The notes under the pieces are model-generated. The model did not search any database. It was not told where the DNA came from and saw only the letters and a list, made by a program, of their open reading frames with translations. A stretch of DNA of 39,682 nucleotides, taken from positions 1 through 39,682 of the forward strand of contig JAGSHC010000027.1 in the NCBI GenBank assembly GCA_023954745.1. The letters are read 5' to 3'. Positions 20,777-29,093 of the stretch are shown piece after piece. A program made the position numbers and the translations under genes. Source of the stretch: Deltaproteobacteria bacterium (GTDB lineage Bacteria > Myxococcota_A > UBA796 > UBA9615). Numbering within the stretch: the stretch's first letter is position 1; the number at the start of each line of letters is the position of its first letter.

Positions 20777-21802
20777 CTACCGCTTCAGGATGTACTTGCG
20801 CACCGCGCGGTTGTGCTCGGCGAGGCTCTTGCTGAAGTAGTGGGCGCCTCCGCCCTTGGCGACGAAGTACAGCGCCTTGGTCTCGGTGGGGTGAAGCACT
20901 CCCTCGACGGCCTCGAGTCCGCCCCCGGCGATGGGGGTCGGCGGCAGCCCGTCGATCACGTAGGTATTCCATCGGTGCGGATGGGTGATGTCTCGCTTGC
21001 GGATGTTGCCGTCGTAGTTGGGCAGCCCGTAGATGATGGTCGGGTCCGTCTGGAGCTTCATGCCGATGCGCATGCGGTTGAAGAAGACGCCCGCGATCAG
21101 CGGCCGCTCCTCAGCGACGCCGGTCTCCTTCTCCACCAGGCTCGCCATGATCATGACTTCGTAGGGAGTGAGGCCACGCTGCTTCGCGAGGGCCCGGCGC
21201 TCCGGCGTCCAGATGGCCCGCAAGCGGGAGAGCTGCGCCTCCACCACCGCCTTTGCGTCCGCGCCAGGTCCGAGGTTGTAGGTCTCCGGAACCAGCAGGC
21301 CCTCGAGGTTCTCCGGCGCGTTGGCGAAGGGCAGGTTGGCGGCGGCGATGAAGTCCTTGGAGCGCGCCATCTTCGTGTACTCGGCGGCGCTCCCCATCCC
21401 CGCTTCCTCGACCAGGGCCGCCATCTCCTCGATGCGCAGGCCCGGCGGCAGGGTGATGGGATAGGTCACCTCCGGCGCGTTGATCAGGAGGTCCAGGACC
21501 TCATCGGGGGTGAGGTCCGTGGTGAACCGGAACTCGCCGGCCCGCAGCTTGCCGGCAGCCTCCCTGACCCGGAGGAACAGCTTGAACTTCTCGGCGTCCG
21601 TGACAATCCCGTTGTCCGCGAGCAGACGACTGACCGCTCCTGGCCCGGACCCGCGCGGAATCGACAAGACCTTCTCTTCTCTCTCCTGCGACGGGGTCGC
21701 CTCGAGGAAGGCCTGGGCCTCGGACCACACGAGGTATCCAGCGACGCCAGCGGCGAGAAGCCCCAGCAACAACAACGCACTCAGCACTCTGACGATCTTC
21801 AT
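20777..21802 (-). CDS. mltG: Endolytic murein transglycosylase MltG
   Basis: A 341-residue YceG-family lytic transglycosylase, which cuts nascent glycan strands in the periplasm. One N-terminal membrane segment (about 6-26) is followed by a LysM-like part (PRGSGPGAVSRLLADNGIV) and the catalytic domain with YEVMIMASLVEKETGV, where the EKET motif (224-227) carries the catalytic Glu, then LIAGVFFNRM, LQTDPTIIYGL and NTYVIDGLPPTPIAGGGLEAV. The ATG at 21802 has GAGG upstream and overlaps the ruvX stop by four bases, a frequent ruvX-mltG arrangement. It is the last gene of a three-gene minus-strand cluster. Confidence 0.95.
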   Translation of the reverse strand: MKIVRVLSALLLLGLLAAGVAGYLVWSEAQAFLEATPSQEREEKVLSIPRGSGPGAVSRLLADNGIVTDAEKFKLFLRVREAAGKLRAGEFRFTTDLTPDEVLDLLINAPEVTYPITLPPGLRIEEMAALVEEAGMGSAAEYTKMARSKDFIAAANLPFANAPENLEGLLVPETYNLGPGADAKAVVEAQLSRLRAIWTPERRALAKQRGLTPYEVMIMASLVEKETGVAEERPLIAGVFFNRMRIGMKLQTDPTIIYGLPNYDGNIRKRDITHPHRWNTYVIDGLPPTPIAGGGLEAVEGVLHPTETKALYFVAKGGGAHYFSKSLAEHNRAVRKYILKR

Positions 21803-22269
21803 GAACCCTCTTCTGTCCCGGCGCCCGTGGGGGGCTCGGGCTCGACCACTTCTCCGCCAAAGGGCCCGTCGAGCCACTGCTGGAGGATGAGTACGGCGGC
21901 CGCCTGATCGATGACCTTCTTGCGCTTCTTGCGCCTCATCCCGCCCGCGATGAGCACACGCTCGGCCTGGGCGGTGGTGAAGCGCTCGTCGAGGAGGACC
22001 ACCTCACCACTCACCACCCCCGCCACGGCCTTCGCCATCCGGCGGGCCTCCTTCGCGGAGCTCATCTCGCTGCCGTCAGTACCGATGGGCAAACCGACGA
22101 CGACGCGTACGGGCGCGTACTGATCGCACAGCTCTGCTACCCGCCCCACGTCAGCGCGACGCCCGGTCCGAGCGATGGTCTCCACCGGCTGAGCGAACAT
22201 CCCCAGGGGGTCCGACACAGCGACGCCGATTGTCTTCGTGCCCACGTCGAGGGCCATCTGTCGACTCAA
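21799..22269 (-). CDS. ruvX: Putative Holliday junction resolvase RuvX/YqgF
   Basis: A 156-residue RNase H-like protein of the YqgF family: ALDVGTKTIGVAVSD with the first Asp, VVVGLPIGTDGSE, VVLLDERFTTAQAE, and KKRKKVIDQAAAVLILQQWL with the last acidic residue. These proteins act in Holliday-junction or rRNA processing. A TTG at 22269 gives MSRQMALDVGT, matching the usual three to five residues before the first strand; ATG at 22257 would begin inside that strand. The TTG overlaps the preceding gene's TGA (TTGA), consistent with the overlaps in this cluster. The C-terminal tail (EPEPPTGAGTEEGS) is an extension. Confidence 0.92.
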   Translation of the reverse strand: MSRQMALDVGTKTIGVAVSDPLGMFAQPVETIARTGRRADVGRVAELCDQYAPVRVVVGLPIGTDGSEMSSAKEARRMAKAVAGVVSGEVVLLDERFTTAQAERVLIAGGMRRKKRKKVIDQAAAVLILQQWLDGPFGGEVVEPEPPTGAGTEEGS

Positions 22270-25103
22270 GGTCCTGCCCAGTCTCCGGTGGGACCGCCGA
22301 AGAGCCCCATGTCGTTGCGGGTGCCGTTCACGTCGTTCCAGGCGGCGTCGGGGTTGCCCCCGTCCACGCACTGCGAGGTCGCCTGGAGGGCGTAGTCGTC
22401 GTTGCTGTTGTCGCCGTCGTCGCTGAGGCTCACGAACAGGGGGTCCACATTGAGATTGTTTGCGGGGACCGACGGTGTGATGAAGGAGTCGCTGCCGAAG
22501 GATCCGCCGGTGTTGTTCCACAGGTTGTTGTACTGCGACTGCGCGGGATACGAGTCCTCGCTGTGGATCCCTGCCCCGACGTTGGACGCGATGATGTTGT
22601 TGTAGACCGAGGTGTTCTGCCACACGAGGGTGAACTCGAAGGAGATCACGCCGTCGGAGCTGCTGTTGAAGGCCATCACGTTGTTGGCGATGTAGGGGGC
22701 ATCAAACCCCGGGTCGTCCACGTGCACCGCGGAGCCCCCTCCGTAGCCGGTGCTGTTTCCCACAAACAGGTTGTTGTAGACGAAGTGCTGCTGTCCATTG
22801 AGCATCAGAGCACCGCCCCCATCCACGTCACCAAAGGGGTTGGAGTTGTCGCTTGCGCTGTTCCCGTCGAAGACGTTTTGCACGTACAGGTGATACCCAC
22901 CACCGCTTCCAAAAGAAGCCCGCCATGAGTAGATGGCGCCACCGTCCCCAGCGGCGTTGCCCGTGAAGACCGAGGTCTCGATGGTCGCCAGACCGTTGCC
23001 GAGGTAGATGGCGCCGCCGTCGTTGCCTGACGCGCCTCCTCCCACCCCGCACGTGTTGCTGCTGAACAGCGAACCGGTGACGGTGAGGTCGCAGTTGTTG
23101 CAGTGCAGCGCGCCGCCCTCGCCGCCGGAGGAGCAGGCGTTGGAGTCGAAGACGCTGTCGACGATGGTCAGGAGCACGTCGTCGGCGAGCACCGCACCGC
23201 CCTCCCCTGCCAGGCCATTGAAGAACGTGAGACCCTCGAGCTCCACGTCCAGCTCGTCCGCGATGGTGAGAACCCTGCCCGTTCCGGAGCCGTCGATGGT
23301 CGTCGCCGCCGCGCCTCCGACCCCGAGGAGCGTGATGTCGTCGTCCATCGTCAGCTGCTCGGTGTACGTCCCCGACTGAAGCCACACGTCCACGCAGCCG
23401 GCATCTGCCTCGGCGGCGTCGATGGCAGCCTGCGCGGTGGCATGCGGACACTCGAACGTGCCCAGCGCGGTGCAGGTGGGAGGGGGACCCGCTGACGCCC
23501 ACACCGGGCAGGAGCAGCTCTGGTTGACGAGGCCGTCGCAGTCGTTGTCGACCATGTCGTAACACCCCTCGGTGTTGCCCACATAGGCGTCCGGGTTGGT
23601 GTCGTCGCAGTCATCCCCGCTGCACTCGACGGCGCCATCGCCGTCGTCGTCTAGCTCGTCCGACGGCACGACGCTGTCGCAGTCGTTGTCGAGCCCGTCG
23701 CAGACCTCGCTCGCTCCGGGGTACGTGTCCCCGCTGCCGTCGTCACACTCCTCGCACGCCAGGAAGCCGTCTGCGTCCGCGTCCGCCTCGTTCGCAGGGA
23801 GGAGGGTGTCGCAGTCGTTGTCCAGTCCGTCGCACAGCTCAGGGGCACCGGGATAGACGGTGCCATCGCTGTCATCGCACTCGTCGCAGCCGAGGTAGCC
23901 GTCGAGGTCGTCGTCCAGCTCCCCAACGGGAACGACGCCGTCGCAGTCGTTGTCGAGTCCGTCGCAAAGCTCCGGAGCGCCGGGGGAGAACGCGGCGCTG
24001 GTGTCGTCGCAGTCCGCGCACGCCAGGGAGCCGTCGCCGTCGCCGTCTGCTTCGTCGGTCGGCACGACGCCGTCGCAGTCGTTGTCGAGGCCGTCGCACA
24101 GCTCGACTGCTCCGTTGAACACGGTGGCGTCTGCTTCATCGCAGTCCCCCGCGCAGAGGAGCTCCCCGTCCCCATCGGCGTCCACCTCGTCTGGGTCGGG
24201 GGAACCGTCGCAGTCCTGGTCGCCGCCATCGCACAACTCGGGTGCTCCGGGATACACGCTGGCGTCGCCGTCCTCGCAGTCGCCGGCGCAGGAGCGCACT
24301 CCGTCGCCGTCGTCGTCGAGCTCGGCGGGGTCGACGGCACCATCGCAGTCGTCGTCGACGCCGTTGCATCGCTCGTCAGCCCCCGGGAGGACGAGGGGAT
24401 CGGCGTCGTCGCAGTCCCCTTCACACTCACGGAGACCGTCACCGTCGGAGTCGGGCGCCTCGACGCTGCCATCGCAGTCGTTGTCCAGCCCGTCGCAGAG
24501 CTCTTCGGCGCCGGAGAACACCGTGACGTCGCCGTCGTCACAGTCCCCCGCGCAAGGCGCGACGCCGTCGCCATCGAGGTCGCTCTCGTTCTCGGGCACG
24601 ACGCCATCGCAATCATTGTCGATGCCGTCGCAGAGCTCGGGGGCCCCCGGGTAGCGGCTGGGGTCGAAGTCGTCACAGTCGACCCCGCCGAGCGACCCAT
24701 CACGATCTCCGTCGACGGCGGACGCGAGACCGCGGCCGGTGAGGGGGACCACCACCAGGGCGCCCCCCTGCACGTTGTTCGCCTCGATCACGAGCTGAGC
24801 GGACTCGCTGCGGGGCAGGTTCGGCGTGAACGAGACGGTCACCACCAGCGGCTTGTTGGGCTCGATGACCCCCGGAGCCGGACCAACCCAAAATGCAGTC
24901 TGGTCGGGCGGCTCGATCCGGACCGTGAGGTTGGCGCGGGCCCCCCCGGTCAGCTCCACCGCCGCCTCGGACTCTTGGGACCAGCCCAGTTCCGTATCCG
25001 AGAACGCCAAGGACGGCGGGGTCGCCGTCAACTCCATGCCGGCAGAGCAGCCGGCGAGGATGAACAGACACACGAGCGCGCAGACGGAGGAGAGAAGACG
25101 CAC
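22266..25103 (-). CDS. Lipoprotein with Ig-like, MopE-repeat and beta-helix domains
   Basis: A 945-residue surface lipoprotein. Signal peptide with lipobox ILAGC (Cys 19). Residues 25-125 resemble an ASPM/SPD-2/Hydin-type Ig domain (TPPSLAFSDTELG, LVVTVSFTPNLPRSESAQL, VPLTGRG). Residues about 130-530 are nine MopE-type Cys/Asp repeats. Residues about 555-910 are a right-handed parallel beta-helix (TIDGSGTGRVLTI, GEGGAVLADD, DGGAIYLGNG, DGGGALMLNG). The end (NDVNGTRNDMGLFGGPTG) is common in such choice-of-anchor beta-helix proteins. It starts with GTG at 25103 and has no Shine-Dalgarno, but TATCAT lies six bases upstream. Its stop overlaps the ruvX TTG start. Confidence 0.92.
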   Translation of the reverse strand: MRLLSSVCALVCLFILAGCSAGMELTATPPSLAFSDTELGWSQESEAAVELTGGARANLTVRIEPPDQTAFWVGPAPGVIEPNKPLVVTVSFTPNLPRSESAQLVIEANNVQGGALVVVPLTGRGLASAVDGDRDGSLGGVDCDDFDPSRYPGAPELCDGIDNDCDGVVPENESDLDGDGVAPCAGDCDDGDVTVFSGAEELCDGLDNDCDGSVEAPDSDGDGLRECEGDCDDADPLVLPGADERCNGVDDDCDGAVDPAELDDDGDGVRSCAGDCEDGDASVYPGAPELCDGGDQDCDGSPDPDEVDADGDGELLCAGDCDEADATVFNGAVELCDGLDNDCDGVVPTDEADGDGDGSLACADCDDTSAAFSPGAPELCDGLDNDCDGVVPVGELDDDLDGYLGCDECDDSDGTVYPGAPELCDGLDNDCDTLLPANEADADADGFLACEECDDGSGDTYPGASEVCDGLDNDCDSVVPSDELDDDGDGAVECSGDDCDDTNPDAYVGNTEGCYDMVDNDCDGLVNQSCSCPVWASAGPPPTCTALGTFECPHATAQAAIDAAEADAGCVDVWLQSGTYTEQLTMDDDITLLGVGGAAATTIDGSGTGRVLTIADELDVELEGLTFFNGLAGEGGAVLADDVLLTIVDSVFDSNACSSGGEGGALHCNNCDLTVTGSLFSSNTCGVGGGASGNDGGAIYLGNGLATIETSVFTGNAAGDGGAIYSWRASFGSGGGYHLYVQNVFDGNSASDNSNPFGDVDGGGALMLNGQQHFVYNNLFVGNSTGYGGGSAVHVDDPGFDAPYIANNVMAFNSSSDGVISFEFTLVWQNTSVYNNIIASNVGAGIHSEDSYPAQSQYNNLWNNTGGSFGSDSFITPSVPANNLNVDPLFVSLSDDGDNSNDDYALQATSQCVDGGNPDAAWNDVNGTRNDMGLFGGPTGDWAGP
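23521..24716 (-). repeat. Nine MopE-type coding repeats
   Basis: Nine units of about 42-45 codons with the DGDGD...CDDxD...PGAPELCDGLDNDCDG pattern. Several units (5-8) share near-identical CDGLDNDCD cores, which suggests recent duplication within the array. Confidence 0.85.
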
Positions 25104-25109
25104 GCGCGG

Positions 25110-25115
25110 ATGATA
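25110..25115 (-). promoter_or_regulatory. Candidate -10 box (TATCAT) of a leaderless promoter
   Basis: Minus strand: TATCAT, six bases (CCGCGC), then GTG at 25103. No Shine-Dalgarno. Confidence 0.45.
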
Positions 25116-25167
25116 CCGATTCCGTCCCCGCCCCGGCCGGGCGAGGGCGGGACCGCATCCACCGGAC

Positions 25168-25173
25168 TACGCT
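25168..25173 (+). promoter_or_regulatory. Candidate -10 box (TACGCT) of a leaderless promoter
   Basis: TACGCT, six bases (GCCGCC), then ATG at 25180. No Shine-Dalgarno precedes cinA. Confidence 0.4.
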
Positions 25174-25179
25174 GCCGCC

Positions 25180-26427
25180 ATGCACGACGTCGTCAGCGCC
25201 TTTGTGGTGAGCCAGGGGGAAGAACTCCTCACGGGGCTCACGATGGACACCAACGCACACTTCCTCTGCGAGGTGCTGACGAGAGCTGGCCTCCGCGTCC
25301 TCGGCGCCCGCACGGCTGGCGACGACCGGGACGCCATCGCCGCGACGCTGGTCGATGCGGCTCGGACGGCCGATGTCGTCCTCTGCACGGGAGGACTCGG
25401 CCCCACTGAGGACGACCTCACCGCGGAGAGCGTCGTGGAGGCCTTCGGCGGCGAGCTGGAGCTCAACGATCTCGCCTGGGACCAGGTGAAGGCGCGCTAT
25501 GCGCGCATCGGGCGGACGATGAGCCCGGCGAACCGCAAGCAAGCCCTGCTCCCGGTGGGCTGCGACGTCCTCGAGAACCTCATGGGGACTGCCCCCGGCT
25601 TCGCCGTGAACACGTCGAGCACGCGCATGTACTTCCTTCCGGGTGTCCCTCGCGAGATGAAGGAGATGATCGGGCGGCTCGTCCTCGACGACATCGCCAC
25701 CAGGTTCGACCTCGTCGCTCCTCTGCGGCACACCTTCCGCGTCATGGGGCGCGGAGAGAGTCAGCTCCAAGAGCAGCTCGGCTCACTGGGAACGCGGTTC
25801 CCCGGTGTTCAGCTCGGATTCCGAACGAAGATGCCTGAGAACCACGTCAAGCTGGTGGCGGCGCCGGGGGAAGCCAACTGGGAGTCAGCCAAGGCCTGGG
25901 TCCGCGAGGAGCTCGGAGACAACTGCTTCACGGAAGACCCAGACGAGGAACTCGCAGCCGTGGTCGGGCGGATGCTGGTGGACCGCGGTGAGCGGGTCGC
26001 CCTCGCCGAGTCCTGCACGGGCGGTTGGGTCGCTCATCTCTTCGTGAGCGAGCCGGGCAGCTCGCGGTGGCTCGAGCGAGGCTGGGTGACCTACTCCAAC
26101 GAGAGCAAGACGGAGGAGGTCGGCGTGCCCGAAGGGGTCATCGCGGAGAACGGGGCCGTCTCCGAGGAAGTCGCGCGGGCGATGGCCGAAGGCTGTCGGG
26201 CCCATGCACCGGTGGACTGGGGAGTGGGGATCACCGGCGTCGCGGGCCCCACGGGCGGCAGCCCCGACAAGCCCGTGGGCACGGTGTGGATCGCCATCGC
26301 AGGGCCCTCGGGAACCCACGCTCGCAAGCTACGCCTGGGCCGCGACCGAACGGCGAACCGCCGGTTCTCCGCGTTCATCGCGGTCGAGATGCTGCGACGC
26401 CAGATCCTGCGACTGAACGCCGGCTGA
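25180..26427 (+). CDS. cinA: CinA: MoCF-like domain plus nicotinamide-nucleotide amidase domain
   Basis: A 415-residue CinA protein. The N-terminal COG1058/MoCF-like domain (about 1-170) has GEELLTG, TGGLGPTEDDLT, and PGVPREMKEM. The C-terminal CinA domain (about 255-415) has ALAESCTGGWVAHLF, RGWVTYSNESKTEEVGVP, NGAVSEEVARAMAEG, and GVGITGVAGPTGGSPDKPVGTV, typical of NMN deamidase (PncC) activity in pyridine-nucleotide recycling. CinA is often encoded next to recA, as here (recA begins 221 bases downstream). The ATG has a -10-like box six bases upstream. Confidence 0.96.
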   Translation: MHDVVSAFVVSQGEELLTGLTMDTNAHFLCEVLTRAGLRVLGARTAGDDRDAIAATLVDAARTADVVLCTGGLGPTEDDLTAESVVEAFGGELELNDLAWDQVKARYARIGRTMSPANRKQALLPVGCDVLENLMGTAPGFAVNTSSTRMYFLPGVPREMKEMIGRLVLDDIATRFDLVAPLRHTFRVMGRGESQLQEQLGSLGTRFPGVQLGFRTKMPENHVKLVAAPGEANWESAKAWVREELGDNCFTEDPDEELAAVVGRMLVDRGERVALAESCTGGWVAHLFVSEPGSSRWLERGWVTYSNESKTEEVGVPEGVIAENGAVSEEVARAMAEGCRAHAPVDWGVGITGVAGPTGGSPDKPVGTVWIAIAGPSGTHARKLRLGRDRTANRRFSAFIAVEMLRRQILRLNAG

Positions 26428-26573
26428 GAACGCCCTCCCAACCCGGGACAGTTTCTGTCCCACCCTCCCCGCAGAGTCTTGCTGAAAGCGCGATGCACAA
26501 ACCGCCTCGCACCGTCAGAGCGCATGCTATATCCGCGTTCCCCGGGATACTTCGGGGGCACAAGGATTCCGAC

Positions 26574-26602
26574 TTGACCTGAACAACTGTTCAGTCTAGT
26601 TT
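26574..26602 (+). promoter_or_regulatory. recA promoter with LexA-type operator
   Basis: TTGACC (26574-26579) and TAGTTT (26597-26602) are 17 bases apart. Between and overlapping them lies CTGAACAACTGTTCAG (26579-26594), a palindrome with 7-bp arms containing GAAC-N4-GTTC, the Cheo-box type of LexA site. It would place a repressor on the -35/-10 spacer and make recA SOS-inducible. LexA itself is not in the window. Confidence 0.75.
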
Positions 26603-26648
26603 CGGGGCGTGAGCAGACCGTGTGACGGCGCCAGCCCCGGAGGTTGAA

Positions 26649-27743
<1,095 letters not shown>

Positions 27744-27803
27744 CGCGCCAGTCCCCGCTCAGGCCATAGCGACGGCGCACCAGCGCGCGTGGCAGGAGCC
27801 TCG

Positions 27804-28892
27804 GTGGAACTGAACGACATCCTTCGGGTCGGCACCGCGCACGGAGCCAGTGACATCCACCTTCGGGTGGGGATCCCCCCCATGCTTCGCATTCAGGGGA
27901 ACTTCGTGCCGGTGCGCGACTACCCGCGCCTCACCCCCGAACACACCGCGAAGTTCGCGGCGGCCATCATGACCAAGGTCCAAAAGGAGAAGTTCTCCCG
28001 GACGATGGAGATGGACATGGCGTACGGCGTGCGCGGTCTCGGCCGCTATCGCGTCAACGTGTTCCGCCAGCGCATGACCCTGGGGCTCGTGTTCCGCACG
28101 ATCTCCAGCAAGATCCTGGGGTTCGAAGAACTCAATCTCCCCCCGGTGATCAAGAAGATCGCCGACGAGAACCGCGGTCTGGTGCTGGTGACGGGGACCA
28201 CGGGCTCCGGGAAGTCGACCACGCTCGCGGCGATGATCGACTACATCAACAACAGCCGCAGCTGCCACATCCTCACCATCGAAGACCCCATCGAGTTCAT
28301 GCACCGCGACAAGCGCGCGGTGATCACCCAGCGCGAGGTTGGCGTCGACACCGTCGCCTATGCCCCAGCGCTGCGCTCCGCCCTGCGGCAGGACCCCGAC
28401 ATCATCCTCGTGGGAGAGATGCGGGACCTCGAGACGGTGGAGATCGCTCTGGAGGCGGCGGAGACGGGCCACCTGGTCATGTCGACCCTCCACACGATGG
28501 ATGCGACGGAGACCATCACCCGTGTGGTTTCGCTCTTCCCTCCCCACCAGCAGGACGGGGTGCGACTCCAGCTCGCAGGGATCTTGCGGGGAGTCATCAG
28601 CCAGCGCCTCGTGCCGCGCGCAGATGGAAAGGGACGGCTCCCGGCCATCGAGGTGCTCGTGAACACCGGCCAGGTGCGCGAGTACCTCGAGAACCCGAAG
28701 CGGGCGAAGGAGATCTCCGACGTCATCGCTCGGGGCAAGTCCACCTACGGCAGCCAGACGTTCGACCAGAGCCTCTACAGCCACTACAAGTCGAACCTCA
28801 TCACTTATGAGGACGCGCTGAAGTACAGCTCCAACCCCGATGACTTCGCGTTGCGGGCGTCGGGCGTCGTCTCCTCGAGCGACAACTACTGA
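27804..28892 (+). CDS. pilT: PilT-type twitching motility ATPase
   Basis: A 362-residue secretion/retraction ATPase. PilT disassembles type IV pili and drives retraction. Seen: SDIHLRVGIPPMLR, Walker A GTTGSGKS (131-138), the Asp box ILTIEDPIEFMH, Walker B DIILVGEMRDLETVEIALEAAETGHLVMSTLHT and the AIRNLI-like C-terminal region replaced by IARGKSTYGSQTFDQSL. The GTG at 27804 has AGGAG five bases upstream and gives MELNDILRVG, the usual PilT start; a GTG at 27789 is less likely. The missing AIRNLIRE motif suggests a PilT/PilU-like paralogue rather than canonical PilT. Whether it serves type IVa pili or the Flp pilin at 1516 cannot be told. Confidence 0.9.
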   Translation: MELNDILRVGTAHGASDIHLRVGIPPMLRIQGNFVPVRDYPRLTPEHTAKFAAAIMTKVQKEKFSRTMEMDMAYGVRGLGRYRVNVFRQRMTLGLVFRTISSKILGFEELNLPPVIKKIADENRGLVLVTGTTGSGKSTTLAAMIDYINNSRSCHILTIEDPIEFMHRDKRAVITQREVGVDTVAYAPALRSALRQDPDIILVGEMRDLETVEIALEAAETGHLVMSTLHTMDATETITRVVSLFPPHQQDGVRLQLAGILRGVISQRLVPRADGKGRLPAIEVLVNTGQVREYLENPKRAKEISDVIARGKSTYGSQTFDQSLYSHYKSNLITYEDALKYSSNPDDFALRASGVVSSSDNY

Positions 28893-28932
28893 GCGGCTTC
28901 GTTCGGACGGCTTCTCGTTGAACTGAGGCGCG

Positions 28933-28950
28933 GTTCGCTTCGCAGCGAGC
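28933..28950 (+). terminator. Hairpin after pilT
   Basis: GTTCGCT (28933-28939) pairs with AGCGAGC (28944-28950, one G-T pair) around TCGC; CGCG on either side (28929-28932 and 28955-28958) can extend it past a bulge. It starts 40 bases after the pilT stop. No T tract. Confidence 0.45.
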
Positions 28951-29093
28951 GCCCCGCGAGGCACCACCAAGAGGGTGGGAGTCGGACCCAGGTCAGGGAT
29001 GCTGGCCCTGGGCCCTTCCGTCTTGCGTGCGGAGCATTATCATTCCCCGGCTTTCGGGCCGGCCCACGTCCTCGGCCCGAGTTTGGAACTCCC

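Noticed and set aside
26540-26562. CCCCG/CGGGG hairpin as cinA terminator
   Set aside because: Only 5 bp of stem and no T tract; it is too weak to call.
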